DNA of 64,000 bases from an uncultured Fidelibacterota bacterium (GCA_902576865.1 CACGWZ010000002.1:61005-125004), one strand, 5' to 3'; shown: positions 25,549 to 34,322, numbered from the stretch's first letter. Notes: generated by a model from the sequence alone, not told the origin. Numbers and translations: made by a program.

Positions 25549-26424
25549 ATGAAAATTGTTAGTTTAGTTCCAAGCGCCAGCGAAATCATATGTGATTTAG
25601 GTTTAGAAAAAAATTTAGTGGGGGTAAGCCATGAATGTAATTATCCAATAAGCCTTCTAAAAATTAATACTGTAACCTCTTCAAATATTGATAGTGCTAA
25701 ATCTCAGAGGGAAATTGACAAATCAGTTAGAGAAAAAGTGAATGAAAATTCACCATTATATGAAGTAGATATCAAAAAAATTAACCAATTAAAACCTGAT
25801 ATTATAATTACACAAGGAATATGTGATGTCTGTGCAATATCGAGCAATCAAGTTGAAGTGCTTTTAAAGGGTCAATTATGTACTTTACCTTCATCAACAA
25901 AGATAATTTCTCTTAATGGAAGATCATTTGATGATATATGTAATGATATTCTTACGATTGGAGAAACCCTAAATCAAAAAGATAAATCGCAAAAGATAGT
26001 CAATGATGCAATTGATGAACGAAATAATATGTCATCAATGAGCAAGTTTAATGTTCGTGTTTTATGTCTTGAATGGATTGACCCTTATTTTTCAGCCGGA
26101 CACTGGGTTCCTGAACAAATTGAGCTTGCAGGTTTCATTTCAGCAATTGGTTCACCTGGTGATCAATCACGAGTACTTAGTATTGATGAAATAATTAATT
26201 GTAATCCTGATATTATTGCAATTATCTGTTGTGGATACAGTGAAGAAGAGAATAAAGTTCACTTAAAGCAAGTAATGGAAGACCAAAGAATCAATAATTT
26301 ACCTCCTTTCAAAAATGGTAAAATTTTTGCTTTTGATTCCGATGGATTATTTAGTAGACCAACATTAAGAATACTTGAGGGAGCAAAAAAACTTCGCGAA
26401 AGTATATTGAAAAAAAATAATTAG
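25549..26424 (+). CDS. cytosolic BtuF-like corrinoid-binding protein
   Basis: Type III periplasmic-binding fold protein of 291 residues: KIVSLVPSASEIICDLGL at the start, GVSHECNYP, the TQGICDVCAIS block near 86-96 and a second lobe. It lacks a signal peptide, unlike BtuF, and belongs to the 'cobalamin-binding protein' group with a QxxCDVC motif. No transporter genes accompany it. A role in corrinoid or metal-cofactor handling is likely, but the ligand is unproven. Confidence 0.75.
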   Translation: MKIVSLVPSASEIICDLGLEKNLVGVSHECNYPISLLKINTVTSSNIDSAKSQREIDKSVREKVNENSPLYEVDIKKINQLKPDIIITQGICDVCAISSNQVEVLLKGQLCTLPSSTKIISLNGRSFDDICNDILTIGETLNQKDKSQKIVNDAIDERNNMSSMSKFNVRVLCLEWIDPYFSAGHWVPEQIELAGFISAIGSPGDQSRVLSIDEIINCNPDIIAIICCGYSEEENKVHLKQVMEDQRINNLPPFKNGKIFAFDSDGLFSRPTLRILEGAKKLRESILKKNN

Positions 26425-26426
26425 AC

Positions 26427-28352
26427 TTACTTTTCTAGTAAACTATCTATAACGCTTGGATCTGCTAGTGTTGAGGTATCACCCAAGTCATCCGTTTCAT
26501 TTTGTGCAATTTTCTTTAGAATTCTTCTCATGATTTTTCCAGATCTTGTTTTGGGAAGTCCTGAACAAAATTGAATAACACTTGGCTTTGCATGAGGACC
26601 AATAATTTTTGTCACAGTACTAAGGATATCTTGTTCAATCTCTGCTGAAGCTTCTACTCCTGTCATTAATGTGACAAAAGCATAAATACCTTCGCCTTTG
26701 ATTTCATGACTATATCCAATCACTGCAGCTTCAGCTACTCCAGATGCAGCACCTATAGCGCCTTCTACTTCAGCTGTACCAATTCTATGCCCAGAAACAT
26801 TTAATACATCATCTACTCTCCCAGTAATCCAGAAATATCCATCCTCATCAATATATGCTCCATCTCCAGTAAAATAATTTCCTGGTGCTTGAGAAAAATA
26901 CGTATCGATGAATCGTTGATGATCGCCATACACTGTTCTCATTTGTCCAGGCCAGGATTGTATCATAACTAAATAACCTGTAGTGTTTCTTTCTGTTATT
27001 TCATTTCCTTCTTCATCTAAGATTGCTGGAATAATACCTGGCAATGGCAGTGTGGCTGATCCTGGTTTTGTTGGTACACACCCAGGGATGGGAGACATTA
27101 AAATTCCTCCTGTCTCAGTCTGCCACCATGTATCAACAATAGGACATTGTTCATTACCAATAACATTAAAATACCAATGCCATTCTGGAGATTTAATAGG
27201 CTCTCCAACTGTACCTAAAACTTTTAAGCTAGATAAATCATATTTTGTTACCCAGTCATCTCCTTCTTTCATTAACGCTCGCAATGCAGTTGGAGCTGTA
27301 TAAAATACATTTACTTTATGCTGTTCAACAATTTGCCAAAATCTTCCAAAATCTGGGTAATTAGGAACTCCCTCAAAGATAACCTGAGTTACTGCATTGG
27401 ATAATGGCCCATATACAATATATGAATGACCTGTAATCCAACCAATATCGGCAGTGCACCAATATACATCATCTTGATGATAATCAAAGACTAGTTCATG
27501 CGTATGTGAAGTATAAACAAGATATCCACCTGTAGTGTGCATTACTCCTTTTGGCTTTCCGGTAGATCCTGAAGTATATAAAATAAATAATGGATCTTCT
27601 GCGTCCATTACTTCTGCGGGACATTTACTTGAACAGCCATCTATGAATTGATTCCAAGTGATATCTCTTCCTTCTTTCATGAACATTTCATTCCCTGAAC
27701 GTTCAACCATTACTACTGTTTTTAATGAAGGACAGTCATCTGCAATTTTATCTGCATTTTCTTTCATTGGAATATCAAATTTTAATCCACGCACTCCGTT
27801 ATCTTGCGTAATAAGCAACTTACATTCTGAATCATTAATTCTATTTTTTAAAGCGTCGCTTGAAAATGCTCCAAATACAACTGAATGCACTGCTCCAATT
27901 CGTGCACAAGCAAGCATTGCTACAATAGCTTCAGGAATCATTTGCATATAAATGCATACACGATCACCTTTTTTAATTCCAGCTCGTTTTAATCCGTTGG
28001 CAAATAATGAAACTTTTTCCAACAAATCATTATATGAAACATTTTTTGAAATTGTTGGATCGTTTGATTGCCAAATAAGAGCTATTTTTTCTCCTAAGCC
28101 ATTTTCAATGTGTCTATCTATGCAATTATAAGATGCATTTAACTTTCCATTTGAAAACCACTCGATATGCGCTTTAGAATAATCTGAATTATTGACAGTT
28201 GTCCACTTATCAAACCAATCAATACGCTTTGCAACTGACTCCCAGTAGGAATTTGAATCTTGCTTTGCTTTTTCTCTTAAAGATTGATAATTATCAAAAG
28301 TATTATATCCAACAGAAGATTGAAAATTTTTTGGAACAGAATATTTTTTCAT
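26427..28352 (-). CDS. acs: acetyl-CoA synthetase
   Basis: AMP-forming acetate-CoA ligase of 641 residues, full length. Motifs: FILYTSGSTGKPKGVMHT (P-loop), TWWQTETGG, YFTGDGAY, and the C-terminal lysine loop TRSGKIMRR whose Lys is the site of regulatory acetylation in other bacteria. It assimilates acetate into acetyl-CoA for the TCA cycle, to which citrate synthase at 48.3 kb belongs. It is transcribed convergently with the corrinoid-binding protein gene, only 2 nt apart. Confidence 0.96.
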   Translation of the reverse strand: MKKYSVPKNFQSSVGYNTFDNYQSLREKAKQDSNSYWESVAKRIDWFDKWTTVNNSDYSKAHIEWFSNGKLNASYNCIDRHIENGLGEKIALIWQSNDPTISKNVSYNDLLEKVSLFANGLKRAGIKKGDRVCIYMQMIPEAIVAMLACARIGAVHSVVFGAFSSDALKNRINDSECKLLITQDNGVRGLKFDIPMKENADKIADDCPSLKTVVMVERSGNEMFMKEGRDITWNQFIDGCSSKCPAEVMDAEDPLFILYTSGSTGKPKGVMHTTGGYLVYTSHTHELVFDYHQDDVYWCTADIGWITGHSYIVYGPLSNAVTQVIFEGVPNYPDFGRFWQIVEQHKVNVFYTAPTALRALMKEGDDWVTKYDLSSLKVLGTVGEPIKSPEWHWYFNVIGNEQCPIVDTWWQTETGGILMSPIPGCVPTKPGSATLPLPGIIPAILDEEGNEITERNTTGYLVMIQSWPGQMRTVYGDHQRFIDTYFSQAPGNYFTGDGAYIDEDGYFWITGRVDDVLNVSGHRIGTAEVEGAIGAASGVAEAAVIGYSHEIKGEGIYAFVTLMTGVEASAEIEQDILSTVTKIIGPHAKPSVIQFCSGLPKTRSGKIMRRILKKIAQNETDDLGDTSTLADPSVIDSLLEK

Positions 28353-28370
28353 TTTAAAAAGTTAGCAGCA

Positions 28371-29018
28371 TTAAATATAAAAGTAAATTGAGATGTAATG
28401 AAAAGCACTAGCAAGCATAACAAAAATATGCCAAATGAAATGGTTGTATTTTACCTTGGAATCTGCAAGATAAAAAAAGACACCAATAAGATAAGTCAAA
28501 CATGATGCATAAATCCATACTAATGCATTTTCAGGTATTTCACTTATAAATGCATCAATGAAAAATAACCAAAGACCGCCCATAAACATATATAAAATTG
28601 TGGAGACAAGATTGTATTTTCCAACAGTAAAAATTTTCCAAATTATACCAAAAATAGCAATTACCCACACCAAAATAAACAGAGTTAAGCCTCCATTATC
28701 TAATAAAACAGTTAAAGTAAATGGAGTATAAGAACCTGCAATCAATAAGTAGATGGATATCATATCAAAAAGCCTCAAACGATATCGGCCTTTCGGAGTT
28801 TTTGAGTTATGGTATAATGTTGAAGCAATATACATTATGGATAAACTTAAACCATAAATTAAAAAGCTTGAAAAACGCGTTATATCAAAATCTTGTAGAC
28901 CTTTTTTTAATAAGAAAACTAATCCTATGATGCTTAAAATGAAACCTATGCCATGCGATAAAACATTTAATCTGTCTTCTTTTTTTGAGTAAAAAAATTG
29001 ATTAGGTAGATTATTCAT
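28371..29018 (-). CDS. hemolysin III / PAQR-type membrane protein
   Basis: Seven-helix membrane protein of 215 residues. The HlyIII/YqfA family marks are NVLSHGIGF (residue 19-27), STLYHNS near 67 and KYNHFIWHIFVMLASAFHYISI near the end, which carry the zinc-coordinating His residues. Function in bacteria is probably membrane homeostasis rather than haemolysis. It lies just upstream of acs on the same strand. Confidence 0.88.
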   Translation of the reverse strand: MNNLPNQFFYSKKEDRLNVLSHGIGFILSIIGLVFLLKKGLQDFDITRFSSFLIYGLSLSIMYIASTLYHNSKTPKGRYRLRLFDMISIYLLIAGSYTPFTLTVLLDNGGLTLFILVWVIAIFGIIWKIFTVGKYNLVSTILYMFMGGLWLFFIDAFISEIPENALVWIYASCLTYLIGVFFYLADSKVKYNHFIWHIFVMLASAFHYISIYFYI

Positions 29019-29101
29019 ACAAAAAAATAGGGATAAATACTTTAATCATAAACATTTAAAAAGGTCTAGTGAATTACCGGCCCTTCTTTTTATCTTTTCA
29101 A

Positions 29102-29815
29102 ATGATCAAACCTGATAAATCAAAACAAGATTCAAAAAAAATCCAAATCAGGGACATGTTTAATGATATATCATCGAGATATGATCAAATTAATAAGATG
29201 ATGACATTGAACATGGATAAGAATTGGAGAAAAATAGTATATAATCTTACTATAGAAGATAAACCAAAAAAAATAATTGATATCGCATCAGGAACTGGAG
29301 ATATAGCATTATGTTTCGCAAACGACAATGTTGAAGTTGTTGGAATTGATAATGCCTCAATGATGTTAGACTTAGCAAATGAAAAATCGATGAAAATACC
29401 TAATGTGAAATTTCAATTAGAGGATGCAGAAAATATGAGTTTTGAAAATAATACTTTTGATGCTGCAACTGTAGGTTTTGGTGTTAGAAATTTTGAAGAT
29501 TTGAATCAGGGTTTACGTGAAATTAAACGTGTATTAAAACCTGGTAAAAAATTAATTATCCTGGAAACTGCTGTACCTTCCTTTTTGATAGTTCGATTTG
29601 GATATTTTTTGTATACAAAACTTATTATTCCTGTTTTAGGAAAAATGATTGCAAAAAATCAACAAGCTTATCAATATTTATCTACTTCAGCTGAACATTT
29701 TCCACATGGTATTGAATTTCAGATTATTTTAGAAAAATTAGGTTTTAAAGATATTAAAATAAAATATTTATCCTTAGGTATTGTCAACATATATACTGCC
29801 ATTAAACCAAAATAA
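29102..29815 (+). CDS. ubiE: demethylmenaquinone/ubiquinone C-methyltransferase
   Basis: SAM-dependent methyltransferase of 237 residues for the C-methylation in quinone synthesis (MenG/UbiE). Signatures: MFNDISSRYDQINKMMTLNMDKNWRK at the N terminus, IDIASGTGDIAL as SAM loop, and ATVGFGVRNFEDL plus EIKRVLKPGKKLIILE. The ATG at 29102 is preferred; a GTG 33 nt upstream is in frame. Menaquinone is the likely product given the suspected phylum. Confidence 0.92.
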   Translation: MIKPDKSKQDSKKIQIRDMFNDISSRYDQINKMMTLNMDKNWRKIVYNLTIEDKPKKIIDIASGTGDIALCFANDNVEVVGIDNASMMLDLANEKSMKIPNVKFQLEDAENMSFENNTFDAATVGFGVRNFEDLNQGLREIKRVLKPGKKLIILETAVPSFLIVRFGYFLYTKLIIPVLGKMIAKNQQAYQYLSTSAEHFPHGIEFQIILEKLGFKDIKIKYLSLGIVNIYTAIKPK

Positions 29816-29822
29816 CTTTACA

Positions 29823-30371
29823 TCAAATCTTTGATTGAAATTTCAAAATTAAAAAGTAATAAACAATTGGAGCTATAAACCAAATCAGTTGAGGTATAAT
29901 AGTTAAACCATTACCGTTAATAGTAATAAATACTGGGTTATACCAATTTTCTATGAACAGCCAAAGTTTTCCATTTCCATTTAGGTCTACTAAAAATTCA
30001 GAAAAACTTCCCCAAAATATCATAATAAATAATGCTTTTGAATTAAATCGATAAAGGAAGTCGTTAGTTTTTAGAAATTTTTTTGCTAAAAAAACCCCGA
30101 CAATGAAAATTAAACCATCAATAAATGAGTAAGTAATATTTCTTACTAATGGAAGATCAATTGGCCAATCGATTAAAATTAAGTGGAATGATTTTCCTGC
30201 TAAAGCGAAAGGAATTTCCCAGGATAGTCCTACAAACACTCCAAGAAAATATAAATTTAATAATTCTACTGATATTTTTTGTTTCTTATATAGTACAATA
30301 AATAATAATGGCGCACTATTTCCAATAATAAAAGCTGCCCACATCAATTCGTTTGCAGAAAATAAATCCAT
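29823..30371 (-). CDS. polytopic membrane protein of unknown function
   Basis: Protein of 182 residues with about five to six hydrophobic helices and conserved-looking polar spots (SWEIPFALAG near 50, SEFLVDLNGNGKLW near 125, EN WYNP). No family recognised. Transcribed divergently from the Trp leader region. Confidence 0.6.
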   Translation of the reverse strand: MDLFSANELMWAAFIIGNSAPLLFIVLYKKQKISVELLNLYFLGVFVGLSWEIPFALAGKSFHLILIDWPIDLPLVRNITYSFIDGLIFIVGVFLAKKFLKTNDFLYRFNSKALFIMIFWGSFSEFLVDLNGNGKLWLFIENWYNPVFITINGNGLTIIPQLIWFIAPIVYYFLILKFQSKI

Positions 30372-30464
30372 TATCCCTTAATGATAGCAGTTTTTTTCAT
30401 AAAATTTTTAGAATATATGATATTTTTCTTGCAAAGGCATTGTTTCTGGTTTTAATATCTACGC

Positions 30465-30524
30465 ATGTTAAATCATTCAAAACGAAATTCTTGGAATCTC
30501 CGTTGGTGGCCTTCCGGCCAATAA
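30465..30524 (+). CDS. trp leader peptide (three Trp codons)
   Basis: A 19-codon frame, MLNHSKRNSWNLRWWPSGQ, ending TAA at 30522-30524. It has three Trp codons, two in tandem at 30504-30509, 100 nt before the stop-free run to TrpB2. Trp is rare, so three in 19 residues in front of a tryptophan synthase gene is the classic mark of an attenuation leader. The tandem codons overlap strand 1 of a leader hairpin and sit beside a stretch complementary to the TrpB2 ribosome-binding site. The leader's own ribosome-binding site is weak. Confidence 0.75.
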   Translation: MLNHSKRNSWNLRWWPSGQ

Positions 30525-30619
30525 TATCTTTTTGTACTTACGTACAATCTTAACATAATTACATATTTAAAAAACTGAAATCACTACTGATTGGTCTATT
30601 CCAATCAAACTAATGGAGA
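30497..30619 (+). promoter_or_regulatory. Trp-responsive attenuator/RBS switch
   Basis: Mutually exclusive pairings are visible: 1:2 TGGCC (30507-30511) with GGCCA (30516-30520); 2:3 GGCCAAT (30516-30522) with ATTGGTC (30590-30596, one G-U); 3:4 GATTGG (30589-30594) with CCAATC (30601-30606). In addition TCTCCGTT (30497-30504) can pair with AATGGAGA (30612-30619), which contains the TrpB2 ribosome-binding site. A further hairpin is TTGTAC/GTACAA (30532-30547). The 3:4 stem has no U tract, so control of translation fits better than a terminator. Confidence 0.55.
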
Positions 30620-30623
30620 AAAA

Positions 30624-31979
30624 ATGATTATAAAAACACAACTTAGTGAAAAAGAAATGCCTACAAGTTTCTATAATATATCGGCAGACTTAAAAGAACC
30701 TTTACCTCCTGTGTTACATCCAGGAAGAAAAGATCCTGTTGGACCTGATGATTTATCACCACTGTTTCCAATGGAATTAATTGGGCAAGAAGTATCTCAA
30801 GACAGATATATTGAAATTCCAGAAGAAGTTCAAAACATATATAAATTGTACAGACCAAGTCCATTATATAGAGCAAGAAATTTAGAGAAAGTATTAGACA
30901 CTCCTGCCAAAATTTTTTATAAATATGAAGGCGTTAGCCCCACTGGCAGTCATAAACCAAATACCGCTATTCCTCAAGCCTACTATAATAAACTAGAAGG
31001 TGTTAAGAAATTAACCACCGAAACAGGTGCGGGGCAGTGGGGCTCCTCCCTAGCATTTGCTTGTAATAAATTTGGAATTGATCTAGATGTTTATATGGTT
31101 AAAGTTAGTTTTGATCAAAAACCATACAGAAGGGCATTAATGGAAACATTTGGTGCTAGATGTATTGCCAGTCCATCAATGGAAACAGAAATTGGTCAAA
31201 AAATATTAGCTGAAAATCCTGAATCAACAGGAAGTTTAGGGATTGCAATTTCAGAGGCAGTTGAGCAATGTGTAAAAAGCGAAACAACAAAATATGCTCT
31301 TGGTTCAGTACTAAATCATGTTTTGACACACCAATCAATTATTGGACAAGAGGCAATGGTTCAATTAGAAAAAGAAGATGAATATCCTGATATTATTGTT
31401 GGATGTACTGGTGGAGGAAGTAATTTCGCTGGCATTGCTCTACCATTTCTGGGAAAATCATTTAGAGATAATGATGATATTGAATTAAGAGCAATTGAAC
31501 CATCTGCTTGTCCTTCCCTTACAAAAGGAAAATATGCATATGATTTTGGTGATACAGGTAAAATGACTCCTCTTACAAAAATGCATACTTTGGGTTCTGA
31601 ATTTGTACCACCTGGTTTTCATGCTGGAGGATTGAGATATCATGGTATGGCGCCAATAATTAGTCACCTAACAAATTTAGGTTGTATATCTCCTGAAGCT
31701 TACAGTCAATTAGATGTATTTAAAGCTGGGGTAACTTTTGCTAAAGCAGAAGGCATCGTACCGGCACCTGAAGCGAATCATGCAGTTAAAGGTGCAATTG
31801 AAGCTGCTCTAAGATGTAAAAAAAGCGGTGAAACTAAAACTATACTATTTAATCTTTGTGGACATGGTCATTTTGATATGCAAGCTTACATTGATTATTT
31901 TGATAATAAACTCTTTGATAGTAAATATTCTGAATCTGAAGTAGCAATGGCTCTTTCAGGACTGCCATCAGTTGGATAA
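30624..31979 (+). CDS. TrpB2-type tryptophan synthase beta chain
   Basis: PLP-dependent enzyme of 451 residues of the TrpB2 (TIGR01415) group, which joins indole and a serine derivative to make tryptophan. The PLP lysine is Lys111 in SPTGSHKPNTA. ETGAGQWG, GCTGGGSNFAG (phosphate loop) and the long N-terminal extension (PPVLHPGRKDPVGP) separate it from TrpB1. TrpB2 lacks the residues for TrpA contact, and no trpA is nearby. A GGAG site precedes the ATG. Characterised archaeal TrpB2 prefers O-phospho-L-serine, which matches the kinase-like gene that follows directly. Confidence 0.93.
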   Translation: MIIKTQLSEKEMPTSFYNISADLKEPLPPVLHPGRKDPVGPDDLSPLFPMELIGQEVSQDRYIEIPEEVQNIYKLYRPSPLYRARNLEKVLDTPAKIFYKYEGVSPTGSHKPNTAIPQAYYNKLEGVKKLTTETGAGQWGSSLAFACNKFGIDLDVYMVKVSFDQKPYRRALMETFGARCIASPSMETEIGQKILAENPESTGSLGIAISEAVEQCVKSETTKYALGSVLNHVLTHQSIIGQEAMVQLEKEDEYPDIIVGCTGGGSNFAGIALPFLGKSFRDNDDIELRAIEPSACPSLTKGKYAYDFGDTGKMTPLTKMHTLGSEFVPPGFHAGGLRYHGMAPIISHLTNLGCISPEAYSQLDVFKAGVTFAKAEGIVPAPEANHAVKGAIEAALRCKKSGETKTILFNLCGHGHFDMQAYIDYFDNKLFDSKYSESEVAMALSGLPSVG

Positions 31980-32378
31980 ATGAAAAATGGATTTCAATAT
32001 ATTAAAAACGTTCCAATAGAACTCCTTTTACCTCATGAGCGAATACAAAGCCATCTAGTTAACTATTGGGATGATATGTACATAAATAAATCCTTTATTC
32101 CAGCTGTGGCAGTCTCAGATCAAAAAATGATTATTGACGGTCATCATCGAGTTGAAATGTGTAAAAAAAATGGGATTAAGATAATTAATGTTTGTCAATT
32201 TGAATATCTTAATCCCAACCTCATTTTAAAAGGAGATAAAAATATTATCAAAAATGAAATTATATTTAATGCTGAAATAGGAAAACTATATACAAGTAAA
32301 ACTACAAAGCATTTTGTGAATGATGAGGGTGTATTAAAAGAAATTTTTGAGTATCAAAAAAAATATTCTTTATTTTAA
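31980..32378 (+). CDS. ParB/Srx-fold protein, probable free serine kinase (SerK/SbnI-like)
   Basis: Protein of 132 residues with a ParB N-terminal-like fold: PIELLLPHERI (residues 12-22), AVSDQKMIIDGHHRVEMCKKNGI (45-67). The DGHHR motif replaces the ENxxRR of partition ParB and matches the ADP/ATP-dependent free serine kinases SerK and SbnI, which make O-phospho-L-serine. Glu20 in LPHE is a candidate for their catalytic Glu. There is no DNA-binding domain. The ATG abuts the TrpB2 stop (TAAATG). It overlaps the convergent esterase gene by 4 nt. Confidence 0.65.
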   Translation: MKNGFQYIKNVPIELLLPHERIQSHLVNYWDDMYINKSFIPAVAVSDQKMIIDGHHRVEMCKKNGIKIINVCQFEYLNPNLILKGDKNIIKNEIIFNAEIGKLYTSKTTKHFVNDEGVLKEIFEYQKKYSLF

Positions 32379-33574
32379 TTTCTAGAAAAGAAATTCCACA
32401 TTAATTCCTCCAGGGAATTTCCATTATAAGACAAGTTAAACCAATAATGATCACCATTCACAATTTTAAAAAGATCAACACTTGTATTATTATCACCATT
32501 TAAATAAGTATAGTTTTCAATTTCTCCAACAATATTGGTTTGAGGTGAAGAATCAGTATTATTATACTGAGACCAATAAGCTACTGTTTGATCTACACTC
32601 ATCATATATCCAGCAATACCATTGTAAGGCCTTGAATAATCAATCGTCCCATTAAATATCATTACTGAGGTTGCATGGCTTGGTTGACATTCACTTGAAT
32701 CATTCATTGGCATCAAACCTGAAACAGGTGAAATAGCTGTAACTAATGAACTTTGATAGCATGCCATAGAGTAAGAAAAGTCAGCTCCATTTGAATATCC
32801 AGTTAAAAATACTTTTGATGCATCAATGTTATAATTACCAGATATCTCGTTAAGTAAGGCAGCAAAAAAACCTATATCATCTTGACTACATTTATTATCG
32901 CCTCCTGGAGGATTAGTATTCCATGTAGTTCCATCCCCGCAAATCAGTCCTTGTGGATAAACAGCAACGAAATTAAACTGATCAGCTAAAGATCTAAAAT
33001 CTGCAGTATTAATAAAATATTGATTATAACCACCAAATCCATGGAATGCGAACAAAATTGGTGTTGCAGAATTTGGATCATATGATGAAGGAATATAGAT
33101 TAAATATTCTCTGCTTTCATTATCATACGACATGGTTTCACTAAATAATCCAGTTTCAATCGATGTGTCAGGCTCAGTAATTGATATGATGTCACTTTCA
33201 GTATGGACATCTTGTCCTCCCGGTCCTATGACTGTTAATGATACATCATATGTACCTGGATTGTCATAAGTATGAGTAAATGTGTAATATGTACTTTCAA
33301 TTTCACTATTGTCATCTACATTCCATAACCAAGAATTGATCTCTCCAGTTGATGTACTAGTAAATGTAATATCGATAGGAGCTTCTCCGCCGTAAGAGGA
33401 AACTGTAAAGCTAGCTACTGGTTCAGGAATTATTCCACCACCATTTCCTCCTGAATTATCACCTGGGGTATCGTCTCCAACATCTTCAACTGACTGTGTT
33501 GAACTTCCTCCAGAACAAGAAAATATGATCGAAATAAAAATAAGAATGATAAATCTGTATATGTGCTTCCCCAT
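32375..33574 (-). CDS. lipoprotein with PKD domain and PHB-depolymerase-like esterase domain
   Basis: Secreted lipoprotein of 399 residues. Lipobox IIFSC at about residue 20, Gly/Asp linker, one PKD domain (ASFTVSSYGGEAPIDITFTS... YDNPGTYDVSLTV, about 53-130), then an alpha/beta-hydrolase domain of the LpqC/feruloyl-esterase type. Nucleophile in GYSNGAD (about 262), acid in FNGTIDYSRPYNG and His in NGDHYW. It probably cleaves extracellular ester bonds of polymers. It converges with the serine-kinase-like gene. Confidence 0.88.
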   Translation of the reverse strand: MGKHIYRFIILIFISIIFSCSGGSSTQSVEDVGDDTPGDNSGGNGGGIIPEPVASFTVSSYGGEAPIDITFTSTSTGEINSWLWNVDDNSEIESTYYTFTHTYDNPGTYDVSLTVIGPGGQDVHTESDIISITEPDTSIETGLFSETMSYDNESREYLIYIPSSYDPNSATPILFAFHGFGGYNQYFINTADFRSLADQFNFVAVYPQGLICGDGTTWNTNPPGGDNKCSQDDIGFFAALLNEISGNYNIDASKVFLTGYSNGADFSYSMACYQSSLVTAISPVSGLMPMNDSSECQPSHATSVMIFNGTIDYSRPYNGIAGYMMSVDQTVAYWSQYNNTDSSPQTNIVGEIENYTYLNGDNNTSVDLFKIVNGDHYWFNLSYNGNSLEELMWNFFSRN

Positions 33575-33587
33575 TAAATTAATTTAA

Positions 33588-34136
33588 TTAAAAAGCTTTT
33601 ATATGTTCAATCTCTAATGAAAAATTTCCATCTTGTTTATCTGAAATAAGAATTCCTATAGAATTAACTTTTTGCACTTTTAACTTTTGAGCTCTTATGC
33701 TTCTACCAAAATAATAAGGCTCAAAGTTTTCAAGTGGGATTTCAATATCAACCCATTGATCTTTAATCGTCTTAAAATTAGCAGAATAATTTGCATAACT
33801 ACCCTTCATTGTCAAACGAAATTTATAAATATTCCCATCACCTTTTACTCTAAGTAAAAACGTAGAAGTATCTTTTAATTGATTGCCATCAAACCCTTTT
33901 CTAATAGATGCAAAGCCACCATTATTTTCTAAGGAAACATTACCAGCAAAAATAATATTATTTTCTTCATTAAGATAAATATTAGACTGTGAGATTCCTC
34001 CCATTACGCCATCATTGACAATTCCCCATTTATCAATTCCAATATTATTTGAGGGATCTAGCATCGTTATATTTTGTGAAAATATAATTGATTGCAGTGC
34101 TAAGTATATTGAAAGGTAAAATTTATATTTTTTCAT
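33588..34136 (-). CDS. CIA30-family (NDUFAF1-like) secreted protein
   Basis: Protein of 182 residues with a signal peptide ending IIFSQ and one CIA30 domain. The motif WGIVNDGVMGGISQSNI (about 37-53) is diagnostic; NGGFASIRKGFDG and WVDIEIPLENFEPYYFGR follow. Bacterial members are galactose-binding-like beta-sandwiches of uncertain function; a link to complex I assembly is known only in mitochondria. It begins 5 nt from the tRNA-Val-derived remnant. Confidence 0.88.
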   Translation of the reverse strand: MKKYKFYLSIYLALQSIIFSQNITMLDPSNNIGIDKWGIVNDGVMGGISQSNIYLNEENNIIFAGNVSLENNGGFASIRKGFDGNQLKDTSTFLLRVKGDGNIYKFRLTMKGSYANYSANFKTIKDQWVDIEIPLENFEPYYFGRSIRAQKLKVQKVNSIGILISDKQDGNFSLEIEHIKAF

Positions 34137-34141
34137 GGAAG

Positions 34142-34212
34142 TGGGCGATGAGAGATTCGAACTCCCGACATCCTGCGTGTAAAGAAGGATGTCTATCCTC
34201 TATAAATCACCC
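34142..34212 (-). pseudogene. tRNA-Val-derived remnant (probable att copy)
   Basis: The minus strand retains a pairing acceptor (GGGTGAT with ATCGCCC), the TTTACAC loop with anticodon TAC, and a T arm, but the D arm is lost. The anticodon arm is remodelled into an 8-bp stem GACATCCT/AGGATGTC (34167-34174 and 34186-34193 on the plus strand). Over 34142-34184 it matches 39 of 43 bases of tRNA-Val at 39636. The four differences are compensating changes in the T stem (pairs 51:63 and 52:62). Confidence 0.75.
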
Positions 34213-34247
34213 AAACTAACGAATTGTAGTCAATTTGTAGTCCTAAT

Positions 34248-34322
34248 TTATGCGTTGAAGGACTCACCTTCCACTAATTTATCCCACGTTAAACGAGTAT
34301 CTTTGAGATACTTTTCAGTAGT
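34248..34322 (-). pseudogene. C-terminal tail of a tyrosine recombinase
   Basis: Minus-strand frame of 24 codons, from TTEKYLKDTRLTWDK to a TAA stop, closed upstream by an in-frame TGA. TTEKYLK matches the end of the GHSSxxTTxxY motif, where Tyr is the catalytic nucleophile of phage-type integrases. The rest of the gene is missing. Its position about 36 nt from the tRNA-Val remnant is where an integrase would sit. Confidence 0.5.

Noticed and set aside
30353..30553. 66-residue plus-strand frame over the Trp leader
   Set aside because: It has no family, begins inside the coding end of a divergent gene and is in a different frame from the convincing 19-codon leader.
31980..32378. Chromosome-partition ParB
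   Set aside because: It is 132 residues, has DGHHR in place of the ParB arginine patch, lacks a helix-turn-helix domain and has no parA or parS nearby.
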